From JAGZHZ01 sp963929865 (GTDB lineage Bacteria; Bacillota; Clostridia; Lachnospirales; Lachnospiraceae), in the NCBI GenBank assembly GCA_963929865.1, contig CAWVKK010000065.1:1-64000 (forward strand): a DNA stretch of 64,000 nt, read 5' to 3'. The stretch's first letter is position 1, and each line of letters starts with the position of its first letter. The position numbers and the translations under genes are program-made. Positions 15,333-23,028 of this stretch are shown in pieces. The notes under the pieces were generated by a model. It made no database searches and was not told the origin of the DNA. It saw only the letters and a list, made by a program, of their open reading frames with translations.

Positions 15333-16832
15333 TTAGTCGTCCTCTTTTGCCCATCCAAGCGCATACTGCACGGCCCGTCTCCACCCTTTTATTTTTTTGA
15401 GCCGCGTCTCTTCTTCCATGACCGGCTCAAACACTCTGTCTGCCGTGCGGTTGGCTTTTAGCTCTTGTGGGTCTTTCCAGTATCCGACAGAAAGTCCGGC
15501 CAGACCGGCGGCTCCCGCGGCGGTCGTCTCCAGGCAGGACGGGCGCAGGAGCGGCGCCTGGATGAGGTCTGCCTGAAACTGCATCAGGAAATTGTTTGCG
15601 CTTGCCCCTCCGTCCGCCTTTAGCTCCTTCATCCGGATGCCGGCGTCTGCTTCCATGGCTTTTAGGACGTCGTACGTCTGATACGCGAGCGATTCCAGCG
15701 CGGCCCGCACAATATGATTTTTGTTGACTCCTCTTGTGATTCCCACAATCGTGCCTCTTGCGTACTGATCCCAGTAGGGGGCGCCAAGACCGGTAAACGC
15801 CGGTACGACATAGCAGCCGTTTGTATCCTCGACTGCCTTTGCCAGATATTCGCTGTCCGCCGAGCATCTGATCAGCTCCATCTCGTCGCGCAGCCACTGG
15901 ATCGCCGCGCCGGCCACAAAGACAGAGCCTTCCAGCGCATAGCAGATATTTTCTCCGATGCCCCACGCGATCGTCGTCACGAGTCCGTTCTTCGACGCCA
16001 CCGGCGTTTCTCCCGTGTTCATCAGCAGAAAGCAGCCTGTCCCATATGTATTTTTCGCCTCTCCAGGCTGGAAGCATGTCTGACCGAACAGAGCAGCCTG
16101 CTGGTCTCCCGCTGCCCCTCCGATCGCAATCGGCGCTCCGAAATAGGAGGCGTCCGTATATCCGTATATGCAGCTTGAAGGCTTTGCCTGCGGCAGCATT
16201 TCCTTCGGGATGTCCAGCTCCTCTAAAATCTCTTCGTCCCAGCGCAGCGTGTGAATGTTAAAGAGCATCGTCCTTGAGGCATTGGAGTAGTCCGTCACAT
16301 GGACCTTTCCCTTTGTCAGCTTCCAGATCAGCCATGTGTCGATGGTTCCAAAGAGCAGCTCTCCTTTTTTCGCGCGCTCCCTCGCCCCTTCTGTGTGATC
16401 CAGAATCCATTTTACTTTTGTCGCGGAAAAATACGCGTCGATTATCAGCCCCGTTTTGTCGCGGTAGGCTTGTGTCCGGCCCTTTTCTTTCAGCTCGTCG
16501 CAGCAGGCGGACGTTCTTCTGCACTGCCATACGATTGCATGGCACACAGGCACGCCGGTCCTGCGGTCCCACACCACGGCCGTCTCTCTCTGATTTGCAA
16601 TCCCGATCGCCGCGATGTCCTGCGCGGCTGCGTGGATCTGCCTCATCGCCTCCCGGGCAGCGAAAAGCTGCGCCGCCCAGATTTCCTCTGCATCGTGTTC
16701 TACCCATCCCGGTTTTGGAAAATACTGGGTAAATTCCTTTTGCGCCGCGCTGCAGACTTCTCCTCTTTCATTAAACAAAATGCACCGGCTGCTTGTCGTC
16801 CCGGCGTCCCATGCCATGATATATTTCCCCAT
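15333..16832 (-). CDS. glpK: Glycerol kinase
   Basis: A 499-residue FGGY-family kinase that phosphorylates glycerol to glycerol 3-phosphate. It begins MGKYIMAWDAGTTSSRCILF (the ATP loop). It carries NQRETAVVWDRRTG near residue 80, TYGTGCFLLMNTG near 265 and GLGAPYWDQYARG near 345. The C-terminal KADGGASANNFLMQFQADL, a signature of GlpK, is at about 415-433. The start has AAGGAGG upstream. No glpF or glpD lies alongside. The gene sits between the Re-citrate synthase operon and a subtilase and appears to be a single transcription unit. Confidence 0.95.
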   Translation of the reverse strand: MGKYIMAWDAGTTSSRCILFNERGEVCSAAQKEFTQYFPKPGWVEHDAEEIWAAQLFAAREAMRQIHAAAQDIAAIGIANQRETAVVWDRRTGVPVCHAIVWQCRRTSACCDELKEKGRTQAYRDKTGLIIDAYFSATKVKWILDHTEGARERAKKGELLFGTIDTWLIWKLTKGKVHVTDYSNASRTMLFNIHTLRWDEEILEELDIPKEMLPQAKPSSCIYGYTDASYFGAPIAIGGAAGDQQAALFGQTCFQPGEAKNTYGTGCFLLMNTGETPVASKNGLVTTIAWGIGENICYALEGSVFVAGAAIQWLRDEMELIRCSADSEYLAKAVEDTNGCYVVPAFTGLGAPYWDQYARGTIVGITRGVNKNHIVRAALESLAYQTYDVLKAMEADAGIRMKELKADGGASANNFLMQFQADLIQAPLLRPSCLETTAAGAAGLAGLSVGYWKDPQELKANRTADRVFEPVMEEETRLKKIKGWRRAVQYALGWAKEDD

Positions 16833-16943
16833 ATTGTTTACCTCCTTTTTCCTGTTTCATTTTATCATTTTACGGCGCCGCGGACAACCCTGCATCCTTG
16901 TTTTCCCCCGTGTGTCTGTGCGCTGGCGTCTCCTTTCCCGGCG

Positions 16944-17843
16944 TCAGCGCATCATGTTTGCAACGTCGATCCTGCCCCATCCTTGTTTTCTTTTCGCAAA
17001 TCCCAGATCAGCTGCAGTCTCCTTAAGGCGCATTTTTACTTCCACGTTTGTCATATCCGGATATTTTGACAAGAGCAGGGCGATGGATCCGGATACGACC
17101 GGAGTCGCCATGGAAGTTCCGCTTTTTCTGCCATAAAAATAGTCGCCTCTCCCCGCGGCTGCGCACGAGATCACATTCGTTCCGGGCGCGGTCAGATCCG
17201 GCTTGCACACGCATTCGCGCGTCGGTCCTCTGCCCGAGTAATCGTGCGGAATTTTGTTGCGGTACCGGTCTGTCTCGCCGTCGTCGCATGAGCCGACAGT
17301 GATCACTTTTTTGCTGTTTCCCGGCGCTGTCACACTGCCCTCCTCCGGTCCCATATTTCCGGCCGCCACGACGACAATCATCCCGGCGTCCCACGCTTTT
17401 TCCACCCATTCTACCAGTAATCTTTCTTTTTTGTCCGGCTGTTCGTTTAAGGCTCCCACGGAAATATTCATAATCCGGATCTGATATTCTTCTCTTTTTC
17501 GGATACACCAGTCGATTCCCGCAATCACATCCATCATATTTCCGTTTCCTCTTCTGTCCAGCACTTTTAAACTGATCAGCCTGCTTTTAGGCGCAATTCC
17601 CATGAAACGCCCCGATGATTTTTTTCCGCTTCCGCAGATAATCCCCGATACGTGCGTCCCGTGGGAGCAGTCGTCATACGGCTGTTTTTTTTTATTGATA
17701 AAATCGCGGAACAGCACAATCTGTTCCCTCAGATCGATATGCGGATACGTTCCGGTATCCAGCACGGCCGTCGTAATTCCCTGTCCGTAAAAGCCTTTTT
17801 CATATGCAGCGGCTGCGCCGATGATCCTTCTTACACGGTCCAT
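16944..17843 (-). CDS. S8 subtilisin-like protease without propeptide
   Basis: A 299-residue subtilase made up almost entirely of the catalytic domain. The triad is complete: Asp in TTAVLDTGTYPHIDL (Asp29), His in CSHGTHVSGIICGSG (about residue 62) and Ser in SGTSMATPVVSGS (about residue 243), with the oxyanion Asn in AAGNMGPEEGS. No signal peptide or pro-domain is present, so it is probably intracellular, or it may be processed by an unusual route. The start has AAAGGA about 8 bases upstream. It is divergent from a second S8 gene across a 182-base gap. A 9-bp hairpin at 16920-16950 overlaps the stop codon but has no T-run. The substrate is unknown. Confidence 0.92.
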   Translation of the reverse strand: MDRVRRIIGAAAAYEKGFYGQGITTAVLDTGTYPHIDLREQIVLFRDFINKKKQPYDDCSHGTHVSGIICGSGKKSSGRFMGIAPKSRLISLKVLDRRGNGNMMDVIAGIDWCIRKREEYQIRIMNISVGALNEQPDKKERLLVEWVEKAWDAGMIVVVAAGNMGPEEGSVTAPGNSKKVITVGSCDDGETDRYRNKIPHDYSGRGPTRECVCKPDLTAPGTNVISCAAAGRGDYFYGRKSGTSMATPVVSGSIALLLSKYPDMTNVEVKMRLKETAADLGFAKRKQGWGRIDVANMMR

Positions 17844-17977
17844 GTCTGATTCCTTTCTGCTTTTATGGTTTCTTTTTGTCCCGTCTTTTTTCCTGCGAAA
17901 AAAGATCTTTTATATTTTATTCATGCCAGGATCAGATTGCGATTTTTCTCCCCTTCCTAAATGGCGAATCCGTGATT

Positions 17978-18005
17978 TTGCCCATTCTTTGCGCATATAT
18001 ATACA
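17978..18005 (+). promoter_or_regulatory. Weak candidate promoter for the CspA-like protease
   Basis: TTGCCC (17978-17983) and TATACA (18000-18005) with a 16-base spacer. The remainder of the 182-base divergent gap 17844-18025 shows no other clear signal. Confidence 0.25.
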
Positions 18006-18025
18006 GCAAAAACAGCTGAGGTTTT

Positions 18026-19723
18026 ATGAGTTCTTCTACCCGTGATATGATTCTTTCCAACGATTACGCCGATCTTATCATCTCCTACAAGCTTCCCGCG
18101 GAAGCTTTAAACGAAGAGTTTTCGCCGTACGGCGTGCAGATGGTAAACGGCAGCTATGCCATTCTCCATGCGCAGCGCTCCCTGATTCCTTCCAACCTGA
18201 TCCACGCCGTCGGCTACGCCACGACCCCGCGGCTTTATACTACGCTGAACACGACGGCTCTTGAGGAGACCGGCATTCTCCGCGTCCAGTCCCAGCCGTA
18301 CCTGAATTTAAAGGGGGAGGGCGTGCTGATGGGCTTTGTGGACACCGGCATCGACTATCGCCTTGACTGCTTTCGAAACAGCGACGGCACCAGCCGGATT
18401 GTCTCCATCTGGGATCAGTCTCTCCAGAGCGCTGACTCTCCCTTTGACCTGCACTACGGCACAGAGTATACAAAAGAGCAGATTGATCTTGCCCTCTCTT
18501 CCCAGGATCCGCTCTCGGTCGTTCCTTCCGCGGACGAGGACGGTCACGGCACGTTTCTTGCCGGTATCGCCGCCGGATCGGAAAATGTGCAGGCAGATTT
18601 CATCGGGGCCGCCCCCAGAAGCTCCATCGCCGTCGTCAAGCTTAAGCAGGCGAAGCAGTATCTAAAGGACTATTTTCTGATCCGCCCCGGCTCCTCCCCC
18701 GTCTATCAGGAAACAGATCTGATGCTGGGGCTGCGCTATCTCTTTTTGCTCTCCTCAAAGCTTCGCCTCCCGCTCGTCGTCTGCATCGGAGTCGGGACGA
18801 CGCAAGGAGGTCACTCTGGAACGTCTCCTCTTTGCGATGTGATCGACGCTTTTTCTTCCGCCTCCGGTTTTTACGTCTGCACGGCCGCTGGAAATGAATC
18901 CGGCAGAGCGCACCATTATTTCGGAACGCTCTCTGACCCGCGCGGGGAGATGGAGGTGGAGCTGCTTGTGGGGCAGAACGATACGGGATTCTGCGTGGAA
19001 TTCTGGGCGCAGTCCCCTGAGCTTTACTCGATCGGCCTGACCTCCCCTCTGGGGGAGAGCATCGCTCCTGCCTCTGTCCGTCTCGGGCAGTCTGTGCGGT
19101 TTTCCTTTCTTCTCGAGAAGGCGGTCGTCGATATGACTTACGAGGTCGTGGAGCTTCGTTCCGGGGGACAGCTCATTTTTCTGCGCTTTGAGAATCCCAC
19201 TCCCGGCATCTGGAGGCTGAAAATCCGCAATCTGATCTATATCAACGGTATGTTTCACCTCTGGCTCCCTATCACCGGCTTTGTCTCGGAAGATACCGTC
19301 TTTCTCGCGCCCAACCCCGATACGACCCTGACCTCTCCCGCCGACGCCGATTCTTCTCTGACCGTGACAGCCTATGATTCCTACCAGAACAGCTTATTTA
19401 TCAACTCCAGCCGCGGTTTTACCAGAACCGGCCAGCTAAAGCCGGATATCGCCTCCCCCGGCGTCAATGTCTACGGACCTGTAGCCCGCAATCAGTTTTC
19501 CGTCCGCACAGGCTCCAGCTGCGCTGCCGCCGTCGCCGCCGGAGCCGTCGCGCTGCTGATAAACTGGGGGCTGACGCTTGCCATCCCCCGCGTTCTCTCG
19601 TCCGCCGAAGTAAAAAATTATATCAAGCGCGGAGCCTCCCGCTCGGATCTGCTTTCCTATCCCAACCGGGAGTACGGCTTTGGAACGCTCAATCTGTACC
19701 AGGTGTTTTCCACTTTTATTTAA
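18026..19723 (+). CDS. S8 subtilase of the clostridial Csp-like type
   Basis: A 565-residue subtilase with an N-terminal prodomain of about 95 residues and an inserted middle domain (about 340-440) before the last part of the catalytic domain. This is the layout of the clostridial Csp germination protease family and its relatives. The triad appears intact: Asp in LMGFVDTGIDY, His in EDGHGTFLAGIAAG and Ser in RTGSSCAAAVAAGA. The usual GTSMA around the Ser is GSSCA. The prodomain opening (NDYADLIISYKLPAE) is typical. No signal peptide is seen, fitting a sporulation-compartment protein. TGAGG precedes the ATG. Several subtilases of this type occur per genome, so a germination role is only possible. 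Confidence 0.85.
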   Translation: MSSSTRDMILSNDYADLIISYKLPAEALNEEFSPYGVQMVNGSYAILHAQRSLIPSNLIHAVGYATTPRLYTTLNTTALEETGILRVQSQPYLNLKGEGVLMGFVDTGIDYRLDCFRNSDGTSRIVSIWDQSLQSADSPFDLHYGTEYTKEQIDLALSSQDPLSVVPSADEDGHGTFLAGIAAGSENVQADFIGAAPRSSIAVVKLKQAKQYLKDYFLIRPGSSPVYQETDLMLGLRYLFLLSSKLRLPLVVCIGVGTTQGGHSGTSPLCDVIDAFSSASGFYVCTAAGNESGRAHHYFGTLSDPRGEMEVELLVGQNDTGFCVEFWAQSPELYSIGLTSPLGESIAPASVRLGQSVRFSFLLEKAVVDMTYEVVELRSGGQLIFLRFENPTPGIWRLKIRNLIYINGMFHLWLPITGFVSEDTVFLAPNPDTTLTSPADADSSLTVTAYDSYQNSLFINSSRGFTRTGQLKPDIASPGVNVYGPVARNQFSVRTGSSCAAAVAAGAVALLINWGLTLAIPRVLSSAEVKNYIKRGASRSDLLSYPNREYGFGTLNLYQVFSTFI

Positions 19724-19752
19724 ACCGCCAAAAAATTTTTGTGCGGAGCTGG

Positions 19753-19781
19753 AACACGAACATGCCCTGCCTCATATGGTA
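19753..19781 (+). promoter_or_regulatory. Candidate SigK-type promoter of the Cys-rich gene
   Basis: AAC (19753-19755), 17 bases, then CATATGGTA (19773-19781). This exactly matches the sporulation mother-cell pattern AC-N17-CATAnnnTA. The motif is short, so chance is possible. Confidence 0.4.
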
Positions 19782-19812
19782 AAGTGTAAATAAAAACTCG
19801 GAGGTTTTTCTT

Positions 19813-20043
19813 ATGAGTGATTTAACAGCTACCAACTGCGGATGCGGATGCGAGACACAGAATACAGGATGCGGATGCAATCTGTTATGGATTCTGCTTC
19901 TCCTCTCCTGCTGCGGCGGAAATTCCTGCGGCGGAAATGGATTTTGCAATTCATTCTCCGGCGACAACAGCTGCCTGCTGATCATCCTGCTGTTATTCTG
20001 CTGCGGCGGAAACAACGGTTTTAACGGCAACGGATGCTGCTGA
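19813..20043 (+). CDS. Cys/Gly-rich small protein (chorion-like HCB family)
   Basis: A 76-residue protein with 14 Cys and many Gly and Asn, arranged as NCGCGC and GCGC pairs. Two hydrophobic stretches, NLLWILLLLSCC and CLLIILLLFCC, are separated by a Gly/Asn/Ser-rich loop. The two halves look like an internal duplication. Similar proteins in Lachnospiraceae carry the label chorion class high-cysteine protein. Their role is not established. A strong GGAGG precedes the ATG and a terminator follows, so it is a single-gene unit. The composition and a SigK-like promoter suggest a spore-surface or otherwise cross-linked protein, which is inference. Confidence 0.8.
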   Translation: MSDLTATNCGCGCETQNTGCGCNLLWILLLLSCCGGNSCGGNGFCNSFSGDNSCLLIILLLFCCGGNNGFNGNGCC

Positions 20044-20073
20044 TGCGGCTGCGCTCCGCTGTCATGTTCCTGC

Positions 20074-20128
20074 GGATCTCTTAAAGAGATCCAGGGCTGC
20101 TTTCGGAAAAAGCAGCCCTTCTTTTTTT
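20074..20128 (+). terminator. Terminator after the Cys-rich gene
   Basis: A first hairpin GGATCTC/GAGATCC (20074-20092) is followed directly by AGGGCTGCTTT/AAAGCAGCCCT (from 20093) and a run of T residues ending near 20128. Confidence 0.88.
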
Positions 20129-20142
20129 GTTCTTTTGTTTTT

Positions 20143-20286
20143 TCAGGATTTCTTTTCTTTCTTTTCGTCTTCTTGGGATTTCTTTTCCTGGGTTTGTCTC
20201 TTTTTGAGCGCTTCCGTCTTTTTTTTCATGCACTCGTCGTCGATCTCATAAAAAGCGTTTCCGTCGATCACAAGATGGGTCGCCAT
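20143..20286 (-). CDS. Conserved-looking 47-residue Lys-rich small protein
   Basis: A short gene reading MATHLVIDGNAFYEIDDECM and then a Lys/Glu/Gln-rich tail rich in KKK and EKK. The folded-looking N-terminal 20 residues (LVIDGNAFYEIDDEC) contrast with the charged tail, which could bind nucleic acid or be disordered. Support for coding comes from GAGGG about 7 bases before the ATG, the ordered protein-like start and position in an otherwise unexplained gap. I do not recognise the function. A possible SigK-like or SigA-like promoter lies at 20315-20345. Confidence 0.6.
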   Translation of the reverse strand: MATHLVIDGNAFYEIDDECMKKKTEALKKRQTQEKKSQEDEKKEKKS

Positions 20287-20314
20287 TTTTTTCCCTCTTT
20301 TCTTTCTTTTCTAT

Positions 20315-20345
20315 CAGTATATGTCTTTTTTTCTGTTTTTGTCAT
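20315..20345 (-). promoter_or_regulatory. Candidate promoter of the 47-residue gene
   Basis: On the minus strand, AC (complement of 20341-20342), 17 bases, then CATATACTG (complement of 20315-20323). This is one mismatch from the SigK pattern. The same bases also read as a weak SigA promoter (ATGACA, 18 bases, TATACT). Confidence 0.35.
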
Positions 20346-20370
20346 ATCGTCTCTTTGCCGCGCATAGAAA
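20342..20370 (+). promoter_or_regulatory. Candidate SigE-type promoter of the 20400 gene
   Basis: TCATATC (20342-20348) and CATAGAAA (20363-20370). The ATA-N16-CATA spacing fits the sporulation SigE consensus, with a mismatch in the -10. A start point near 20377 would leave a leader of about 23 bases. Confidence 0.4.
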
Positions 20371-20399
20371 TAGGGGGAAGACAAAAAAAGGATTGCGCG

Positions 20400-20846
20400 A
20401 TGAGTCAGGTCACACCATCTTCCCCTCAGACTGCCATTGACCAGATTGCCAATGAGGGGCATTTAAAGCTGTTAAAGGCAGCCATCCCCTATGTCCGGTC
20501 TGAGAGTCAAAAGTCTCTTGCCATCTATGCCAAAATTTTGGAGCTTGGCAATATTGTCCGCTTTTTTAGCCAGCCTTCGCCTGAAATGACGGTCTGTTCC
20601 GAAGAGGAGACCGTCTCTGCTCTCGATATGCTCCATGATATCCGCCTTTTCTGCGATGAGTCTGAAAAAGAGATCGTCGATTCCTGCATCCATGCCTTTG
20701 AGACGGTGCAGAGCTTTTCCGCCTGGCAGGAATTTTATCAGAAGGCTTCATCCGAAAGTCAGGATTCGCTTGATCTCGTAAAAAAATTTTTAACTCCGGA
20801 ACAGCAGGCGATGTTTGAGACGTACCAGACCATGTTCAAGGCATAG
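20400..20846 (+). CDS. Hypothetical helical protein (148 residues)
   Basis: A soluble, acidic, probably all-helical protein (MSQVTPSSPQTAIDQIANEG...) without signal peptide or membrane segment. I chose the ATG at 20400 because AAAGGA lies about 7 bases upstream. A TTG 45 bases earlier is unsupported. I recognise no domain. The segment LGNIVRFFSQPSPEM in the middle and the C-terminal FLTPEQQAMFETYQTMFKA suggest amphipathic helices. It is followed after 24 bases by another small helical protein and then a terminator, so the two form a bicistronic unit, possibly under a SigE-like promoter. Confidence 0.7.
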   Translation: MSQVTPSSPQTAIDQIANEGHLKLLKAAIPYVRSESQKSLAIYAKILELGNIVRFFSQPSPEMTVCSEEETVSALDMLHDIRLFCDESEKEIVDSCIHAFETVQSFSAWQEFYQKASSESQDSLDLVKKFLTPEQQAMFETYQTMFKA

Positions 20847-20870
20847 CGCATAAAAGAAAGGAAGCAGAGC

Positions 20871-21155
20871 ATGAATCCGAACAGCTGGATGGATCATCCG
20901 AATTTAAAAAATATCGACAAAAAGAAGCTCCAGACGCTGCTGAACCTCACAAACCAGGGAGCCGGAAAAAGTCAGAACGATCTTTTGCCTTTTCTGATGG
21001 CTGCGGCGACCCAGTCAAAGAAAGAAGGGATGTCTTTCTCCGCGGAAGAAATTCAGACGATCATCGAAGTCATAAAAATCGGAAAGCCGAAAGAAGAGAT
21101 CGAAAAGATTGACCGGATTCAGATGATTATGAATCTTATGAACACTTCTCACTGA
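20871..21155 (+). CDS. Hypothetical helical protein (94 residues)
   Basis: A small basic, helical protein (MNPNSWMDHPNLKNIDKKKL...) with AAAGGA upstream. The pattern NLTNQGAGKSQNDLLPFLMA, then AAATQSKKEGMSF and a C-terminal stretch of hydrophobic heptads suggests it packs against a partner. The best candidate partner is the gene 24 bases upstream. No known domain is visible and there are no membrane segments. Followed immediately by a strong terminator. The pairing and the nearby candidate mother-cell promoters make a sporulation role conceivable but unproven. Confidence 0.7.
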   Translation: MNPNSWMDHPNLKNIDKKKLQTLLNLTNQGAGKSQNDLLPFLMAAATQSKKEGMSFSAEEIQTIIEVIKIGKPKEEIEKIDRIQMIMNLMNTSH

Positions 21156-21165
21156 ACCTCCCGTC

Positions 21166-21219
21166 AAAAAGAGGTCTTGAAAATCTTTCGTCAGATTCTC
21201 AAGACCTCTTTTCTTTTTT
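21166..21219. terminator. Bidirectional terminator between the helical pair and cinA
   Basis: AAAAGAGGTCTTGA (21167-21180) pairs with TCAAGACCTCTTTT (21199-21212). T-rich tracts occur on both strands. Confidence 0.88.
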
Positions 21220-21234
21220 TCTTTTCTTGTTCTT

Positions 21235-22473
21235 TTATTGGTCCATCAGACATTCTCTGAGCAGAATCAGCGCGCTGACTGCCGCCCACTCCCGGATTTT
21301 ATCGCGCTCTCCGTTAAAGTGGTATTCTTTCACCGTCACCGTGTTTTTGCAGCAGCATCCGATATAGACAAGTCCTACCGGCTTGCCCTCCACCTGGTCG
21401 GGTCCGGCAACTCCGGTCACAGACAGACACACGTCCGATCCTGTGATAAACGCGCCGTTTTTTGCCATCTCCTTCGCTGTCTTTTCGCTTACTGCCCCGC
21501 AGTCCTTGAGCGTACTTTTCTTGACGTCGAGCAGCTTTCTCTTTGCGCGGTTGGAATACGTCACGAGTCCCTGCTTGAACACCTCCGAAACGCCTGGCAC
21601 TTTTGTGAGGCGGGCTGCGAGGAGACCGCCCGTACACGATTCTACCGTCGTCAGGGTCATCCCTTTTTCTTTGAGCATACCGATGACCGTCTGCTCAAGC
21701 GTCACAGACTCGTCCGCCGTATAGACGCTCTTTCCAAACCGCTCCTTGAGTTCTTTGACGACCGGCTTGACCATTTTTTTTGCTTCCTTTTCGTCCTTCG
21801 CCTTTGCCGTCACTCTCAGATGCACCTCTCCCACCTTCGCGTACGGCGCGATCGTCGGGTTCGACTGTGCGGCGATCAGATCCGCAATCTGCGTTTCCGC
21901 CGCGCTCTCTCCCACCCCGCAGATTTTTACCATCGCCGAGTAAATCGTTTCCGGCTGAAGGCTGTTCAAATACGGAAATACATCGCAGTTGAACATCGGG
22001 ATCAGCTCATTAGGCGGTCCTGGGAGCAAAATCGCCACTTTTCCGTTTTTTTCCATGATGATCCCCGGCGCCGTCCCGTTTTTGTTGTCAAGTACCTTGC
22101 TGCCTGCCGGCACCAGCGCCTGCTTCCAGTTGTTGTCTGTCACGACCTTGCTCTGACTGTTTTTAAAATACTCTTCAATTCTTTTTCTCGTATGTTTGTC
22201 CTCCGTCAGAGGCATGTCCATCACCTTCGCCGCCGCCTCTTTTGTCAGGTCGTCCTTCGTCGGTCCAAGACCCCCGGTTAAAATGACAATATCCGAGCGC
22301 TGCAGCGCTGTCTTAAGCGTCTCGCAGAGGCGTTCCTCGTTGTCTCCGACCGCTGTCTGATAATAAAGCGACAGTCCGAGCAGCGCGCATTTTTCCGCCA
22401 GGAACGCAGCGTTTGTGTTTACAATGTTGCCTAAAAGGATCTCGGTCCCTACGGCTATCAGTTCCACTACCAT
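21235..22473 (-). CDS. cinA: CinA, competence/damage-inducible protein (NMN amidase)
   Basis: A 412-residue two-domain CinA. The N-terminal MoaB/MogA-like domain (1-170) carries AVGTEILLGNIVNTNA and ILTGGLGPTKDDLTKEAAA, the region used by the ADP-ribose pyrophosphatase activity of some homologues. The C-terminal domain (about 250-405) has TTVESCTGGLLAARLT and VCLSVTGVAGPD, the nicotinamide-nucleotide amidase core whose Ser is in the ESCTGG motif. The length is normal. It is the last gene of a rimO-pgsA-cinA unit, as in many Firmicutes where pgsA and cinA are adjacent. Confidence 0.95.
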   Translation of the reverse strand: MVVELIAVGTEILLGNIVNTNAAFLAEKCALLGLSLYYQTAVGDNEERLCETLKTALQRSDIVILTGGLGPTKDDLTKEAAAKVMDMPLTEDKHTRKRIEEYFKNSQSKVVTDNNWKQALVPAGSKVLDNKNGTAPGIIMEKNGKVAILLPGPPNELIPMFNCDVFPYLNSLQPETIYSAMVKICGVGESAAETQIADLIAAQSNPTIAPYAKVGEVHLRVTAKAKDEKEAKKMVKPVVKELKERFGKSVYTADESVTLEQTVIGMLKEKGMTLTTVESCTGGLLAARLTKVPGVSEVFKQGLVTYSNRAKRKLLDVKKSTLKDCGAVSEKTAKEMAKNGAFITGSDVCLSVTGVAGPDQVEGKPVGLVYIGCCCKNTVTVKEYHFNGERDKIREWAAVSALILLRECLMDQ

Positions 22474-22491
22474 GTTTTTTTCCTCCGATTT

Positions 22492-23028
22492 TTAATTCTG
22501 CATGCTTAAAACCTTTTTGTTTTTTCTAATGTAATCGATCAGCGACACCACCGTCAGAATCAGGGCAAGCCACACGAAAAGCTTCTCTAGAGTGTCAAAT
22601 ATGCCTCCCAGATCCACAAGCAGCAAAATAATCATGATCATCTGCGCGATCGTTTTTGCCTTTCCCCAGTAGCTTGCGGCGATTACAATCCCGTTGTCCG
22701 ACGCCACAAGGCGGAACCCGCTGATGATGAATTCTCTGGCGATGATGACAATGACGATCCAGCTTTCCAGCCTGTGCTGGTCTACAAGGCAGATCATCGC
22801 GGAGCAGACAAGCAGCTTGTCCGCGAGGGGATCCATAAATTTTCCAAAATTTGTAACCTGATGGTTTTTTCGGGCGAGGTAACCATCCAGGGTATCCGTC
22901 AGACTTGCAACGATAAAAATTATCAGCGCGATATACTTTCCGGCAGCCCCTATATCTGCCAGCGCAAAAAATACAAAAAATGGTATCAGAGCCATTCTCA
23001 GTACGGTCAGACTATTCGGTACATTCAT
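22492..23028 (-). CDS. pgsA: Phosphatidylglycerophosphate synthase
   Basis: A 178-residue integral membrane CDP-alcohol phosphatidyltransferase. It joins CDP-diacylglycerol to glycerol 3-phosphate, the first step to phosphatidylglycerol. The family signature D(x)2DG(x)2AR(x)8G(x)3D(x)3D is complete (TDTLDGYLARKNHQ... GKFMDPLADK, about residues 44-71). About five membrane helices are predicted by eye. I prefer the ATG at 23028 (MNVPNSLTVLR) with GGAGAG 7 bases upstream over a TTG six bases earlier. The gene overlaps the end of rimO by 17 bases and is 18 bases from cinA. Confidence 0.95.
   Translation of the reverse strand: MNVPNSLTVLRMALIPFFVFFALADIGAAGKYIALIIFIVASLTDTLDGYLARKNHQVTNFGKFMDPLADKLLVCSAMICLVDQHRLESWIVIVIIAREFIISGFRLVASDNGIVIAASYWGKAKTIAQMIMIILLLVDLGGIFDTLEKLFVWLALILTVVSLIDYIRKNKKVLSMQN

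Noticed and set aside
16920..16950. Hairpin overlapping the stop codon of the short subtilase
   Set aside because: The stem is 9 bp but lacks a T-run in either direction, so it was not called a terminator.
21238..22281. A 347-codon plus-strand frame opposite cinA
   Set aside because: It is fully antisense to a well-supported gene, is biased to Arg/His/Phe and has no promoter or ribosome binding site.
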